Shown piece after piece: positions 36,031-45,848 of a stretch of DNA of 64,000 nucleotides (position 1 is its first letter; each line of letters begins with the position of its first letter). The notes below the pieces were generated by a model. The model saw only the letters and a list, made by a program, of their open reading frames with translations, had not been told where the DNA came from and ran no database searches. Made by a program: the position numbers and the translations under genes. Location: the NCBI GenBank assembly GCA_026129905.1, contig JAHCHE010000034.1:19855-83854 (forward strand), given 5' to 3'. Origin of the DNA: Bryobacteraceae bacterium. GTDB lineage: Bacteria > Acidobacteriota > Terriglobia > Bryobacterales > Bryobacteraceae.

Positions 36031-37863
36031 CTACCAGATGTACTGGGCGGCTTCGGCGCGGCGGGCGTGGCTGTCCAGAACGTGCACGACGCGGATCTTC
36101 TTCAGCTTGGACGGCGAGAGCTGGCCGATTGGGATGTAGAGGATGGAGCGTCCCATCCCGGCGGAGATGGAACGGAATACCGAGCGCGGGGGCCTGGCGG
36201 CCACGTAGACGACGAACCGGTGAATGGAGTAATCCAGCGCGGCGAGCAGCAGGCGTTCCGGCTTGGTCTCGGCGAAGTTGTAATCCGGGTCGCCCCAGAC
36301 GTCGAACATGCGGCGCGCGGGCAGAGTCATCAGGAAGCCGCCATACTCGGCGCGGCCGATGCCTGGCCCGACCATGTGGTCGAAGGGCTGGGTGGAGAAG
36401 AAGGCCATGTCGGACTCGTTCTGGTGCTCGCCCAGCCAGGTGGTGAGATACGGGTAGCGGTCGTCGCGATCCTCGTCGAAGATGACGACCACGGCGCCCA
36501 CCTCGCCGGCCACCTTCTGGCACTCGCGGACGTAGATCTTGCCTTCATGCCAGTTGCGGACCGTCTCGCGAAGATCGATGCCGTCGAGGATTGAAGTGGT
36601 GAACGGCTCGACGCGCATACGCTCTTCCGAAAGCATGCTTTTCGCCTTCTGCTTCAGAAAGCGGCCGTAATCCTCGATGGTTATGTCCTCCGGCGGATAG
36701 GAACAGATGGAATTGCCGTCCAACTGCCGGGCCCATTCGCCGGGCGTTTTTTCTTTTTTTCTCGGCCTTAAGGAAGCGGGACGGAGGCGCCGCTTGGGGC
36801 GGGGAAGGCGCCGGCGCAGGCGGAGCCGTCGCGTGTCGAGCCAGACCTCCTCGCCGGCAACGTTCGCGGTCTGAATATCGCTCTTCGCCTGTTGCGGCGC
36901 GTAGCGGTTGGCGGTCTCCCACACTTCCCAGGCGTAGTTGTCGTCGACGACGCTCCGCGCGGCCACGGTCAGGTCGAAGAGCGCCGCGGCCAGATCGGAG
37001 TTGATCGTGGCGAGGTTCCGCGCGTAGCGGGCGATCATCCGGCGCTGCCAGTGCGAGATCCTATCGCCGGTGTTTTTCTCGTACAAGGCTTCGGCTTCGC
37101 GAAACAGCGCGAGTTGGGAGCGGAGCCGGTCGATGAGAGCCACGTCGGCCATCTCAGGTCGAAAGCGCTCATAGCGTTCCTGGAGGAACGGGTATTCCAC
37201 CAGGATCTCGGCGAGGCAGTCCGGGTGGGGATTGAGCAGGTCGACGTGCGGCTGGATGCGGCGCCGGGCAGGCGGCTCCTGCGGCTCTTCCATCGCGTCC
37301 AGCACCGGGTCGAGCAGGTTCAGCGACAGCACCACGAGTACGTCCGCTTCCGGGTCGGCGCCCTGGAGTTTCCACGCGATGCCGGCGGCATGGTCGGCCA
37401 CTTCGCCGGTCCGGGGCATGGGGAAGAGCCGGTAACGCTCGATGTACTGCTCGATCCCGATGGCGCGCAACGAAAAAGGATCCGGATAGACGTCGGGCAG
37501 GTGGGGACGTTCGCCCGCATCCGGCTCGGCGAAGACGATGCGGGCGCCGATTTCACCGGCGGTGCGGACCGCCTCGGTGAAAGGGTCGGCCGGCTCGACG
37601 GGTATGTATATGCCGCGGTCGTCGTCCTTCTCGTCGGGATAGACGAGGACGGTGATCTGAGGGAGCCGCTTGACGGCGCGGAAATAGTGCCGTTCGAGCC
37701 AGCCGGGGAGTTCGACGACCACGACCTGGGGCTTCTCCGCGAGAATCCGCCGCCGGACTTCGATTGCGAACTCCATCCGTCCGGGCGCCACCGGCAGGTA
37801 CGCGAACCGGCCGCGGCGGAGGCTGCCGACGTCGGGCAGGGCGAACTCAGACCCTTGGGACAT
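36031..37863 (-). CDS. large hypothetical partner of the MoxR ATPase (ChaN/TraB-like N-terminus)
   Basis: A 610-residue cytoplasmic protein without signal peptide. The N-terminal third reads FAYLPVAPGRMEFAIEVRRR, VVVVELPGWLERHYFRAVKR, and DPFTEAVRTAGEIGARIVFA, a pattern similar to the EreA/ChaN/TraB fold (ELP-type motif with conserved Glu and Arg). A basic linker (about 350-385, LRLRRRLPRPKRRLRPASLR) follows, then a C-terminal half with CQKVAGEVGAVVVIFDEDRD and GGFLMTLPARRMFDVWGDPD. No known catalytic site can be named. The start overlaps the MoxR gene stop by 17 bp, so the two form an operon and probably work together. No VWA gene is next to it, unlike many MoxR systems. Confidence 0.7.
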   Translation of the reverse strand: MSQGSEFALPDVGSLRRGRFAYLPVAPGRMEFAIEVRRRILAEKPQVVVVELPGWLERHYFRAVKRLPQITVLVYPDEKDDDRGIYIPVEPADPFTEAVRTAGEIGARIVFAEPDAGERPHLPDVYPDPFSLRAIGIEQYIERYRLFPMPRTGEVADHAAGIAWKLQGADPEADVLVVLSLNLLDPVLDAMEEPQEPPARRRIQPHVDLLNPHPDCLAEILVEYPFLQERYERFRPEMADVALIDRLRSQLALFREAEALYEKNTGDRISHWQRRMIARYARNLATINSDLAAALFDLTVAARSVVDDNYAWEVWETANRYAPQQAKSDIQTANVAGEEVWLDTRRLRLRRRLPRPKRRLRPASLRPRKKEKTPGEWARQLDGNSICSYPPEDITIEDYGRFLKQKAKSMLSEERMRVEPFTTSILDGIDLRETVRNWHEGKIYVRECQKVAGEVGAVVVIFDEDRDDRYPYLTTWLGEHQNESDMAFFSTQPFDHMVGPGIGRAEYGGFLMTLPARRMFDVWGDPDYNFAETKPERLLLAALDYSIHRFVVYVAARPPRSVFRSISAGMGRSILYIPIGQLSPSKLKKIRVVHVLDSHARRAEAAQYIW

Positions 37864-38674
37864 AGCGGAGCGCTTCCTGGCCCAGCGTTTCGAGGATGGC
37901 CATCTGCAACGCGTCCACCCGATCGAAGCGATTTCCCTCGAGTTGCAGGAGCTTCATGGCGAAACGGCTGATATTAATCCCGTCTCGCGCGGTGTAACGC
38001 TCGTCGGCGGCGTGGGCGTGCTGGAGAAAATCGGTGACGTATTCGAGGATCTGCTCTTCGCCGAACGGCAGATTTTCGCGGAGAATGGCGTATTCTTCGT
38101 CGCGCTCGGGAAAATCGATCAGAATTTGCGGCTGAACGCGGGAGTGGATGTACTCGGGAAGGTCGAACGTCGAGGCGTCGTCGTTCATCGTGCAGACGAT
38201 GCGGAACAGGGGATGCGCCTTGATCTTGATGCCGGCGACAATCGATTCGACGTACCGCCGGTTGTCGAGCAGCGGGGCGAGGCTGGCCCAGCTTTTCTCG
38301 CTCATGCGGTTCCCCTCGTCGAGAATCGCAACGCCGCCGCGCAGCATTGCGGTGACCAGGGGAGAGGCTACGTAGCGGAGGCGGCTTTCGCCCTCGATCA
38401 CCGGCGTGATGAGGAGGTCTTCCGGGCGCGTGTCGACCGTCGCCTGCATGATGTATACTTCGCGGCCCAGGCGCTTGCCGGCGGCGTAGGCCAGCGTCGT
38501 TTTGCCCACGCCGGGCTTGCCGATCAGGCGCGGGTTCATCGGCAGGTCCTGCGGATCCACCACCAGCCAGGCGGCCAGCAACTGCCGCATCACCTCTTCC
38601 TGTCCGACCCAGCGGATGGGGAGTTCGTCGGGATGGGCGAGGTGGAGCGGTACCCCTTCGACTTCGACAACCAT
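37847..38674 (-). CDS. MoxR-type AAA+ ATPase
   Basis: A 275-residue AAA+ ATPase of the MoxR/AAA_5 type, a remodeling chaperone. Walker A is RLIGKPGVGKTTLAYAAGKR (about residues 50-70) and Walker B is RGGVAILDEGNRMSEKSWAS. The sensor region is FRIVCTMNDDASTFDLPEYI with an arginine-finger-like HSRVQPQ. The ATG at 38674 is taken because it is the first start in front of the domain; a long frame with basic, non-homologous sequence extends upstream. Gene pair with 36031-37863 (17-bp overlap). Divergent from the secreted protein gene at 38798. Confidence 0.9.
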   Translation of the reverse strand: MVVEVEGVPLHLAHPDELPIRWVGQEEVMRQLLAAWLVVDPQDLPMNPRLIGKPGVGKTTLAYAAGKRLGREVYIMQATVDTRPEDLLITPVIEGESRLRYVASPLVTAMLRGGVAILDEGNRMSEKSWASLAPLLDNRRYVESIVAGIKIKAHPLFRIVCTMNDDASTFDLPEYIHSRVQPQILIDFPERDEEYAILRENLPFGEEQILEYVTDFLQHAHAADERYTARDGINISRFAMKLLQLEGNRFDRVDALQMAILETLGQEALRYVPRV

Positions 38675-38797
38675 ATGTTGTATTGTCCTACAAGGAAATC
38701 GCGCAGGCTTCAGGGAAAGTCCGGCGCCGGGTGGTGAACGACGCGCTTTGGCGAGGAACTTGCCGCGCATCCGGCGGCGTCTAATGCGAATGGACGT

Positions 38798-40825
38798 ATG
38801 CGGCTCTTGCTGATTCTGCTGTGCGCTTCCCTTGCGAGCGGCCAACCGAGTGGCGGTGATCCGTGGAGCGACCTGCGTTCAAAGAACGCTCCCGACCTTG
38901 AGTTTTCGGCTCGGTTTCTGGACGGGGGGCCTTACCGCGAAGGCGAACTGATCCGTCTGGAACTGCGGTTTCCCGGAGGTCCGCGCTCCACGGCGGGACA
39001 CCCGCGCCAGGAGATGTGGCAGTTCGGCGGCTTCCTGCTCGATCCTCCGCGCGACTGCGGCGCCGTCGAAAGCCCGTGCCTGATGGCAATGGGTTTCAAT
39101 CTGGACAAGAGCGATCCGATGCTGAGCTTCGGCGAGCGCGAGGGGCCGGCGGTGTTCTACCTGAACAATTATGTCCCGCCGCCGGCGCCGGGCCGCTATC
39201 GCGCGGCCGCCCTGGCGCGCAAACTGTTACTGACCAGCCGCGCGCCGATGTCTTTCGTGTACGCGTACGCCGATCCTCCGGAGTTCGCCGTTTCGAACGG
39301 CATCGAGTTCGAGATCGTCGCGGCGTCGCCGGACTGGATTGCGCGAACGGTAGCCGCCAGCTTGGCGACTCTCAAGGGGCCGCAGCCGGCCGGCCCGGAA
39401 GGGTACGAAATCCAAAGGGCGGCCGCGCATCAGCTCCGCTTTCTGGATCACCCTTCCGCGTGGAGCGCGGCGCTGGAGCTGTTTCCGGTTGGTGAGAACA
39501 CGCTGCTTCGAGGCCTTGCGGCCTCGCGACAGCCGGCCAGGGTCTGCGAGCTGATGCAATCGTGCATCACCGCGCCCCGACAGGCGGTCTCTACGTACTA
39601 CCTCACAACGATGGCGCAGCTATGCGCGAAGCCGCTGATGCCCGCGCCACCGCCGGGCAAGCCGGACCAGGCGAGCCCCGAATGGAAGGCGTACTGGCGC
39701 AACGATCGCCGTCTGCATCAAGAGATGCTGACCGAAGGAAACGCCGCGCTGGCGGCCGGCCTGAGCGACAAGCAGGGCGAAGCCAAGGCGATCGCCATCG
39801 AAACATTGTTGCAGCGCGTCCAGAGCCTGCGGATGAACGAACCGGAGCGCGCGCAGCCGGAGTGGCTGCCCGCGCTGCGGAGGGAGTTCGTGAAATCGTT
39901 CGGGGGGTTGGAGGAATGGAGGCGGCGCAACCTGCTGTCACTCTACGCCGCGGTAATCCCCGGCAAGGACCTGGTTCCGATTCTCGAATCGACGCTGGAC
40001 GGATGGAAGCCCGGCGACTATTACGAACTGCCCCGCGAGGCAATCCGCGCTCTCCAGCAGGTGGACGCTGCCCGGGCGCAAGCGCGCATCCTGGCGGAGT
40101 TGCGCAAGGAGAAGACGTGGTTGGACGCCGCCGATCTCGACCTGCTGCCGCCATCCGCCGTTCCAACGATGGACGACGAACTCATTGCCCTGGTGGACGC
40201 GCACCAGCGCCCGGGAGGCTGGAATCCGGCGCTGCGCATGACCGCGCTGGCGAAGTACGGCAGCTCCGCGGCGCTGGAGCGGGTCAAGGCGATCTACGAA
40301 TCGCAGCAGGAGCGGTGTCAACCCGAGCTGATGGCGTATTTCGTGCGCGTGGATCCGGATTACGCCGATCGCGTGTTTCGCCGCGATCCGTGGGAGATGC
40401 AGGCGGACGCGCCGCCGTGCGCGCGGCAGTACTTCGAGCGGACGCCGCCGCTGGCGATGCACCGGGTACTGGAGCAATATATGAGCGCGCATCTCATGCA
40501 CCGCGATGCCGGCCTGAAGACGGTAGCGGCTCGCTCACTGGGGCGGTACGGATCGAAAGCGGCGCTACCGCCGCTGTGGGAGGCGCTGCGGTACTTCCAC
40601 GTTTACTGGAAGGGGAAAGGCGCGGAACTGGAGCAGAATCGCGCGGGCGTCGACCTCGAGGTGGCGCTGCGCGACGCGATCGCGCGGGGGCGCAACCGGC
40701 TGGCGACGGAGGCCGATCTGCGCACGATCCGCTCGCTGTGCATCTCCGAGCGGTGCATGTATGAAACCGACCAGGACCTTCGCGCCTGGGAGAAGCCGGC
40801 GCCGCGCGTCACGGCCGATCCGTAG
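38798..40825 (+). CDS. secreted hypothetical protein with HEAT-like C-terminal part
   Basis: A 675-residue exported protein with a signal peptide (LLLILLCASLASGQ). The N-terminal third (20-190) is beta-rich (LEFSARFLDGGPYREGELIR, then YLNNYVPPPAPGRYRAAALA). The rest is alpha-helical with repeated helices that resemble HEAT repeats, such as MTALAKYGSSAALERVKAIY and TVAARSLGRYGSKAALPPLW. No catalytic motif is visible. It resembles large secreted proteins of unknown role in Acidobacteria. Its 3' end overlaps the convergent GT-C/TPR gene by 17 bp. Confidence 0.65.
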   Translation: MRLLLILLCASLASGQPSGGDPWSDLRSKNAPDLEFSARFLDGGPYREGELIRLELRFPGGPRSTAGHPRQEMWQFGGFLLDPPRDCGAVESPCLMAMGFNLDKSDPMLSFGEREGPAVFYLNNYVPPPAPGRYRAAALARKLLLTSRAPMSFVYAYADPPEFAVSNGIEFEIVAASPDWIARTVAASLATLKGPQPAGPEGYEIQRAAAHQLRFLDHPSAWSAALELFPVGENTLLRGLAASRQPARVCELMQSCITAPRQAVSTYYLTTMAQLCAKPLMPAPPPGKPDQASPEWKAYWRNDRRLHQEMLTEGNAALAAGLSDKQGEAKAIAIETLLQRVQSLRMNEPERAQPEWLPALRREFVKSFGGLEEWRRRNLLSLYAAVIPGKDLVPILESTLDGWKPGDYYELPREAIRALQQVDAARAQARILAELRKEKTWLDAADLDLLPPSAVPTMDDELIALVDAHQRPGGWNPALRMTALAKYGSSAALERVKAIYESQQERCQPELMAYFVRVDPDYADRVFRRDPWEMQADAPPCARQYFERTPPLAMHRVLEQYMSAHLMHRDAGLKTVAARSLGRYGSKAALPPLWEALRYFHVYWKGKGAELEQNRAGVDLEVALRDAIARGRNRLATEADLRTIRSLCISERCMYETDQDLRAWEKPAPRVTADP

Positions 40826-42362
40826 ACGGGGGCTGAACTGCGGGCGATCCCCGCGCGAGCGTCTGCCGTTGTTCGTCGGAGTAGCGGCACTCGGTGGGCG
40901 GTTGGGTGGGGACGCCGAGCTCGTGCAGGTTGAAATGCGCATTGAACAGGCACGGATCGAGGGCAAGGGCGCGTTCAAAGTCGCGCCTGGCCGGCTCCCT
41001 CTGTCCCAGGCCCAGCAGAGCTACGCCGCGATTGTTCAGCGCCACAGGGTCGCGGGGCGCGAGCGCCAGTGCCCGGCCCAACTCCGGAAGCGCCTCGGCA
41101 GGCCGGCCCATCGCCAGCAACCGGCCTCCGAGCGCGGCGGCGACCGCCGGGTTGTCGGGAGCGATCCGCTTCGCGTCTTGGAGGAGCCGCAGCGCCTCGG
41201 CGTTATCGGAGATGCGCGCAAGCTGAAGCTTGGGACGCAGCTTGCCGGGCGCACGCTCGACCGCTTCGCGCCACAACAGCCGCTCATCCTGCCAGACCTG
41301 AACGCGCGCCACCGTCAAGGCCAGCAACGCGACGCCAGCGAGGGCAAGCCACTTCGGCCGCAGCCGCTCGATCGCGAGAGCGGCCGCGGCGGCGAAGCCA
41401 ATCAGCGGGAAGTAGATGCGACGTTCCGCCATCAGCTCGTCGATCGGAAAGATGGAGGAACTCGGCAGCAGGAGCGCGAGGCCGGCGAGGAACCATAGTC
41501 CTTTGGCGCCGGCGCGGAGGCTTCGCAGCGCGAAGGCGGCCGCGACGGCGATGACGCACCAGGCGGCCGCAGCCCGCCAGTCCGTGGCGAGTTGCACTTC
41601 GGGATCCACGGTGAAGCCGTAAGGAATGATCAGCAGCCGGATGTACCGCGCGATGACGATGCCTTGCGTCAGGAAGTACTCGAGCGGGGAAACGTCCGAG
41701 CCGAAGCCGGCGCCCGATCCGGCGTGGGCGGCGACGGCGATGACGCGCAAACCGGCGGCCAGGGCCAGAGCCATCATGGCGGCGATCGGTTTCCACTCCG
41801 ATTGGCGTCCGCGGCGCGCGAGATGGAACAGCAGCAGGACGACGGGGAAGGCCGCGCATTCTTCCTTGGCCAGCAGGGCGGCCGCGAACCAGGCCGTCGC
41901 CGTCCAGTGACGGCCGGCGAGCCAGTAGCGCCAGGAGACCAGGCACAGCGCAGTCGCGAGAAGCGTGGCGCGCTCGAAGATATACGCGACGGGCTCGGTC
42001 TGGATAGGATGGAGCGCGAAAATCGCCGCCGCGATCAGGGCGGCTTTCCGCGGCGCCAGGCGCGAGAGGACGTTGTAAGCGAGGAGTACGGCGACCAGGT
42101 GCACGGCGACGTTCACGGCATGGTAACCCCAGGGATTCCGGCCGCCGGCCATGTGGTTCGCCCAGAACGTGAGATACGTCAGCGGGCGCGTTTGCGAGAA
42201 CCGCCAGATCTCGCGCCAGCCGGAAGCGGAGGCGACGGCGGGGTCGGAAAACAGCGAATAGTCGTCGAAGGCGAAGCCGGTAGACAGGCTGAGGCCGAAC
42301 GCCGCCAGAACCGCAACGGCCAGGCCGAAATAGGGGGACAACGACGGGCGCAATGCTATCAT
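40809..42362 (-). CDS. multi-membrane-spanning TPR protein (TMTC/GT-C-like)
   Basis: A 517-residue integral membrane protein. About ten hydrophobic segments fill residues 10-360. FDDYSLFSDPAV after the first segment is like the D-D motif of GT-C glycosyltransferases, and ALHPIQTEPVAYIFERATLL is a signature of TMTC-type proteins. A C-terminal TPR region follows, with AVAAALGGRLLAMGRPAEAL and NNRGVALLGLGQREPARRDF. The role is probably lipid-linked sugar transfer or protein O-glycosylation in the periplasm. Convergent with the secreted-protein gene, divergent from nth. Confidence 0.78.
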   Translation of the reverse strand: MIALRPSLSPYFGLAVAVLAAFGLSLSTGFAFDDYSLFSDPAVASASGWREIWRFSQTRPLTYLTFWANHMAGGRNPWGYHAVNVAVHLVAVLLAYNVLSRLAPRKAALIAAAIFALHPIQTEPVAYIFERATLLATALCLVSWRYWLAGRHWTATAWFAAALLAKEECAAFPVVLLLFHLARRGRQSEWKPIAAMMALALAAGLRVIAVAAHAGSGAGFGSDVSPLEYFLTQGIVIARYIRLLIIPYGFTVDPEVQLATDWRAAAAWCVIAVAAAFALRSLRAGAKGLWFLAGLALLLPSSSIFPIDELMAERRIYFPLIGFAAAAALAIERLRPKWLALAGVALLALTVARVQVWQDERLLWREAVERAPGKLRPKLQLARISDNAEALRLLQDAKRIAPDNPAVAAALGGRLLAMGRPAEALPELGRALALAPRDPVALNNRGVALLGLGQREPARRDFERALALDPCLFNAHFNLHELGVPTQPPTECRYSDEQRQTLARGSPAVQPPSTDRP

Positions 42363-42394
42363 GTTAATTCGTCGCGGTACAATCCTCCGGTCGT

Positions 42395-43072
42395 ATGCCC
42401 CCCAAAGTGAGCGTCAAACGCCCCCGAACGGCGAAGGAACGGGCGGCCAGGACACACAGGATCTTGCTGACGCTGGACGAGATGTTCCCCGGCGCCACGT
42501 GCGCGCTGGAACACCGGGACGCGTGGCAACTGCTGGTTGCCACGATTCTATCGGCCCAATGCACCGACGAGCGAGTGAACAAGGTTACCCCGGGCCTGTT
42601 CGCCAAGTACCCCGCCATCGAGGATTTCGCCCACGCCAACCCGGAGGAACTGGGGCAGGACATCCGGTCCACCGGGTTCTTCAACAACAAGGCGAAATCC
42701 ATCATCGGGGCCGCGCGCAAGGTCCTGAGCGATTTCGGGGGAAAGCTGCCGCGGACGATGGAGGGGATGCTGACCATCCCGGGCGCGGCCAGGAAGACCG
42801 CGAACGTGGTGCTTGGAACGGCGTTCGGCATCCCGTCCGGCGTCGTGGTGGATACGCACGTGCAGCGGATCGCCGCCCGCCTCGATCTCACCCGGGAAAC
42901 CGACCCGGTGAAGATCGAGAAAGACCTGATGAAGGCGATTCCAAAGGAACGGTGGATATTGTTTTCGCACCAGATCATCCACCACGGGCGGAACCTGTGC
43001 AAGGCGCGGAGGCCGCTGTGCGCGGAGTGTCCGCTGAATCCGGTCTGCTACGCCAAGGACAAGACGGCATGA
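42395..43072 (+). CDS. nth: endonuclease III (DNA glycosylase/AP lyase)
   Basis: Removes oxidised pyrimidines from DNA and cuts the abasic site by beta-elimination. It is 225 residues long. LVATILSAQCTDERVNKVTP opens the glycosylase domain, and the helix-hairpin-helix has MLTIPGAARKTANVVLGTAF with the catalytic Lys in place. Canonical LPGVGRKTA is varied to IPGAARKTA. The catalytic Asp is in VVVDTHVQRIAARL, and the 4Fe-4S cluster ligands are spaced C-x6-C-x2-C-x5-C (from CKARRPLCAECPLNPVC). The stop overlaps the next start as ATGA. Confidence 0.96.
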   Translation: MPPKVSVKRPRTAKERAARTHRILLTLDEMFPGATCALEHRDAWQLLVATILSAQCTDERVNKVTPGLFAKYPAIEDFAHANPEELGQDIRSTGFFNNKAKSIIGAARKVLSDFGGKLPRTMEGMLTIPGAARKTANVVLGTAFGIPSGVVVDTHVQRIAARLDLTRETDPVKIEKDLMKAIPKERWILFSHQIIHHGRNLCKARRPLCAECPLNPVCYAKDKTA

Positions 43073-43608
43073 AGGGCGTTGCGGGGCTGGTTTGGGCCGC
43101 GGCGGCCGCGGCGGCGCTGGCGGGTTGCGAGCGGGCGCCGGAAAGCTATCCGCCTCCGTTTCAACGCGGCGCCGCGCAAGGAGGACGCGCTCCGCAGTAC
43201 CGGCATTTTGTCGCCATGAACGATCCGGACGCCTCGTCGTACTTCGTGGCGGACATTGGGGCGGGGCTGGAAAACGGCGCATGGAGGTGGACAGGAGCCC
43301 GGCCCGAGCTGCGCTTCGTTCTGGAGAAGGTGGAGGATCTGAAATTCACTATGGATTTCTCCATCGCGGGCGTAACATTCGAGCAAACAGGTCCGGTGAC
43401 GATCTCATTTTACGTGAATAATCGCCTGCTTGAGACCGTTCGATACCCGACGTTCGGCGAAAAACGTTTCGAAAAAGCAGTCGATCCGAGCTGGTTGGAA
43501 CCCGGCGAGGACACGATCGCCGCGGCCCGTATCAACCCGCCCTGGATTTCTCCGAAAGACGGCACGAAGCTGGGGATCATCCTGGTCCAGGCCGGTTTCA
43601 TCGAGTGA
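43069..43608 (+). CDS. lipoprotein of unknown function
   Basis: A 179-residue lipoprotein. The leader LVWAAAAAAALAGC ends in a lipobox (LAGC). The mature part is beta-rich, with RHFVAMNDPDASSYFVADIG, a beta-sandwich-like FTMDFSIAGVTFEQTGPVTI, and NNRLLETVRYPTFGEKRFEK. It resembles a carbohydrate-binding or surface module, but no family is certain. ATGA overlap with nth and 1-bp overlap (TGATG) with the following membrane protein make a three-gene operon. The tie to nth is probably only positional; the lipoprotein and the membrane protein may work together on the cell surface. Confidence 0.75.
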   Translation: MKGVAGLVWAAAAAAALAGCERAPESYPPPFQRGAAQGGRAPQYRHFVAMNDPDASSYFVADIGAGLENGAWRWTGARPELRFVLEKVEDLKFTMDFSIAGVTFEQTGPVTISFYVNNRLLETVRYPTFGEKRFEKAVDPSWLEPGEDTIAAARINPPWISPKDGTKLGIILVQAGFIE

Positions 43609-45821
43609 TGGCGCAGGTCGCGACGATCGTTTTCGGAGCGGCGTGGACTGTCGCGACGTCGATCGCGCTGGGCCTGCTGCTGCTCCGCCCGGCGGCTCCG
43701 GAGCTTCGGCGCGAGGAGCAGATTCCGCTTGCGTTCGTCGCGGGCGCCGCCTGTCTGAGCCTGGTCGTATTCCTTCTGTCGGTCCTCCAGTTGGTCTACG
43801 GGGCCGTTTTCCTGGCGGCGGGCGCTCTTAGCATCGGACTGGCGCTGTATTTCCGGTGTTTGCCGTTGAATTCCGAGCGGTTCAAGCCGCTGCCGAAAGT
43901 CTGGCGCCGCGTGGCCGCGTTAATTTTCACGGTATTCGGGATTTTGTATCTCAGCCACGCGATGGCGCCCGAGATGAGCCCGGACGGCTCGACGTATCAC
44001 CTCGGGCTGGTTGGGCGTTTCGCGCGGAACCACGGCTTCGAGCGGATCACGACGAACATGTACGCCAATCTGTCGCAGGGGATCGAAATGCTCTACCTGT
44101 ACGCGTACGCGTTCGGGCGTCACTCGGCGGCGGCGCTGGTTCACGCGGCCTTTCTCGGCGCGTTGACGCTGATGATGGTGAACTACGGCCGGCGCTTCGG
44201 GTTCCCGGCGGCGGGGGCGGCTGGAGCGCTGCTGTTTTTCGTGAGCCCGGTGGTGGGCAAGGACGGCAGCACCGCGTACAACGACGTGGCGGTGGCGTGC
44301 GTCATCTTCGCTGTGTTCTACCTCGTGCAGGTTTGGGCCGAACGGAGGCCGGCCTCGCTGTTGATTCCCATCGGAATTGTGGCCGGATTCTGTTACGCGG
44401 CCAAGTACACGGCGTTCCTCGCGATTCCGTATGCGATGGCGTTCCTGCTGTGGAAGCTGGCGCGGGCGCGGCAGCCGTGGTTCCGCCCTTTATTGACGGT
44501 GGGGATCTGCGCGTTGCTGATGATGACGCCGTGGATGCTAAAGAACTGGATCTGGTTGGACAACCCGTTCTCGCCGTTCTTTAACGCGTGGTTTCCGAAT
44601 CCGCACATCCACCAATCGTTTGAAGCCGGTTACGCGCGGCACATGCGGAATTACGAGGGAATCGAAAGCCGCTGGGCGATTCCGCTGGAGGTAACAGTCC
44701 GCGGCACGAAGCTGTGCGGGTTAGTTGGACCCGTGTTCCTGCTGGCGCCGTTGGCGCTGCTCGCGCTCCGGCATCCTCACGGCAGAAAGTTGCTGCTGGC
44801 GGCGCTCGTTTTCGGGGCGACGTACGGGGCCAATATCGGTACGCGCTTTCTGATTCCGGCGCTCCCTTTCGTCGCGCTCGCATTCGGCCTGGCGATTGCC
44901 CGATACCAGACGATCGCGGTCGGGGTGGTCCTGGTTCACGCTGTGTTGTCGTGGCCGGACGTCATGCGGAAGTACGCCGACGAGGGCGCGTGGAAGCTGG
45001 AAAAGACGCTCTGGCGAGAGGCGCTGCGCATCAAGACGGAAGACGAGTTTCTGCGGTCGAACCTGATCGGCTACGCCACGGCGCGGATGATCGAGGAGAA
45101 AGTCCCGCCCGGCGACAAGGTGCTCACGTTTTCGAACGTTCCCGAAGCGTACACGACGCGTGAGATTCTCGTGGTCTATCAATCGGCGTGGAACGAACTG
45201 CTGGGCGACACGCTATGGACGCCGCTGTCGGCGGGGATGCAGCCGACGCAGCGGTTCCTTTTCTCATTCGAGGCGACTGAGCTTCGGAAGACGCGCGTGA
45301 CACAGACGGCGCGGCGGGCGGGCGATCAGTGGTCGATCGCCGAATTTCGCGTCTACAGCCAGGGGAGGGAACTGCCGCGCTCTCCCGCCTGGCGGCTGCG
45401 CGCATCGCCGAATCCGTGGGACGTGCAGCGGGCGTTCGATAACAGCCCGGTCACCCGCTGGCGCTCCTGGCAAGACTTGTACGACGGAATGTTCGTGGAG
45501 GTCGATTTCGGCGAGCCGCGCTTAATTGACGGCGTGGCGCTGGAGACCTCGCCGGACCAGGGGAACGTCGCGCTGCGGCTGGAGGGGGCGGACGCCAACG
45601 GCGAGTGGACGACGCTTGGCGGCGCGCCCGAGGTCAAGGAGATCCAACCGCCCGCGAAGCTGCGCCGCGCCGCCGCAGAAGAGCTGAAGAACGCCGGGGT
45701 CCGCTACTTCCTGGTTCACGACACGGACCACTTTCGCGACGATTTTCTGCGCCGGCAGCACGAGTGGGGCTTCACGCCGATCGGGGAAACCGAAGGCAAG
45801 CGACTGTACCGCATCGATTAG
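43608..45821 (+). CDS. large membrane protein, GT-C (glycosyltransferase 39)-like
   Basis: A 737-residue integral membrane protein with some eleven hydrophobic segments to about residue 450. HAMAPEMSPDGSTYHLGLVG early in the chain is the D-containing loop that GT-C enzymes use to bind lipid-linked sugar. GRFARNHGFERITTNMYANL and the long hydrophobic block follow. A soluble C-terminal domain from about 520 has FRVYSQGRELPRSPAWRLRA and a discoidin-like NSPVTRWRSWQDLYDGMFVE strand pair, probably a carbohydrate-binding region. The TGATG overlap with the lipoprotein gene shows coupling. Function inferred as glycan transfer or modification at the outer face of the inner membrane. Confidence 0.78.
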   Translation: MAQVATIVFGAAWTVATSIALGLLLLRPAAPELRREEQIPLAFVAGAACLSLVVFLLSVLQLVYGAVFLAAGALSIGLALYFRCLPLNSERFKPLPKVWRRVAALIFTVFGILYLSHAMAPEMSPDGSTYHLGLVGRFARNHGFERITTNMYANLSQGIEMLYLYAYAFGRHSAAALVHAAFLGALTLMMVNYGRRFGFPAAGAAGALLFFVSPVVGKDGSTAYNDVAVACVIFAVFYLVQVWAERRPASLLIPIGIVAGFCYAAKYTAFLAIPYAMAFLLWKLARARQPWFRPLLTVGICALLMMTPWMLKNWIWLDNPFSPFFNAWFPNPHIHQSFEAGYARHMRNYEGIESRWAIPLEVTVRGTKLCGLVGPVFLLAPLALLALRHPHGRKLLLAALVFGATYGANIGTRFLIPALPFVALAFGLAIARYQTIAVGVVLVHAVLSWPDVMRKYADEGAWKLEKTLWREALRIKTEDEFLRSNLIGYATARMIEEKVPPGDKVLTFSNVPEAYTTREILVVYQSAWNELLGDTLWTPLSAGMQPTQRFLFSFEATELRKTRVTQTARRAGDQWSIAEFRVYSQGRELPRSPAWRLRASPNPWDVQRAFDNSPVTRWRSWQDLYDGMFVEVDFGEPRLIDGVALETSPDQGNVALRLEGADANGEWTTLGGAPEVKEIQPPAKLRRAAAEELKNAGVRYFLVHDTDHFRDDFLRRQHEWGFTPIGETEGKRLYRID

Positions 45822-45848
45822 CGCGCCTTCACCGTCGGGGCGGATCAA

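Noticed and set aside
36031..37863. VWA-domain partner of MoxR
   Set aside because: No MIDAS motif (DxSxS) was found in this protein.
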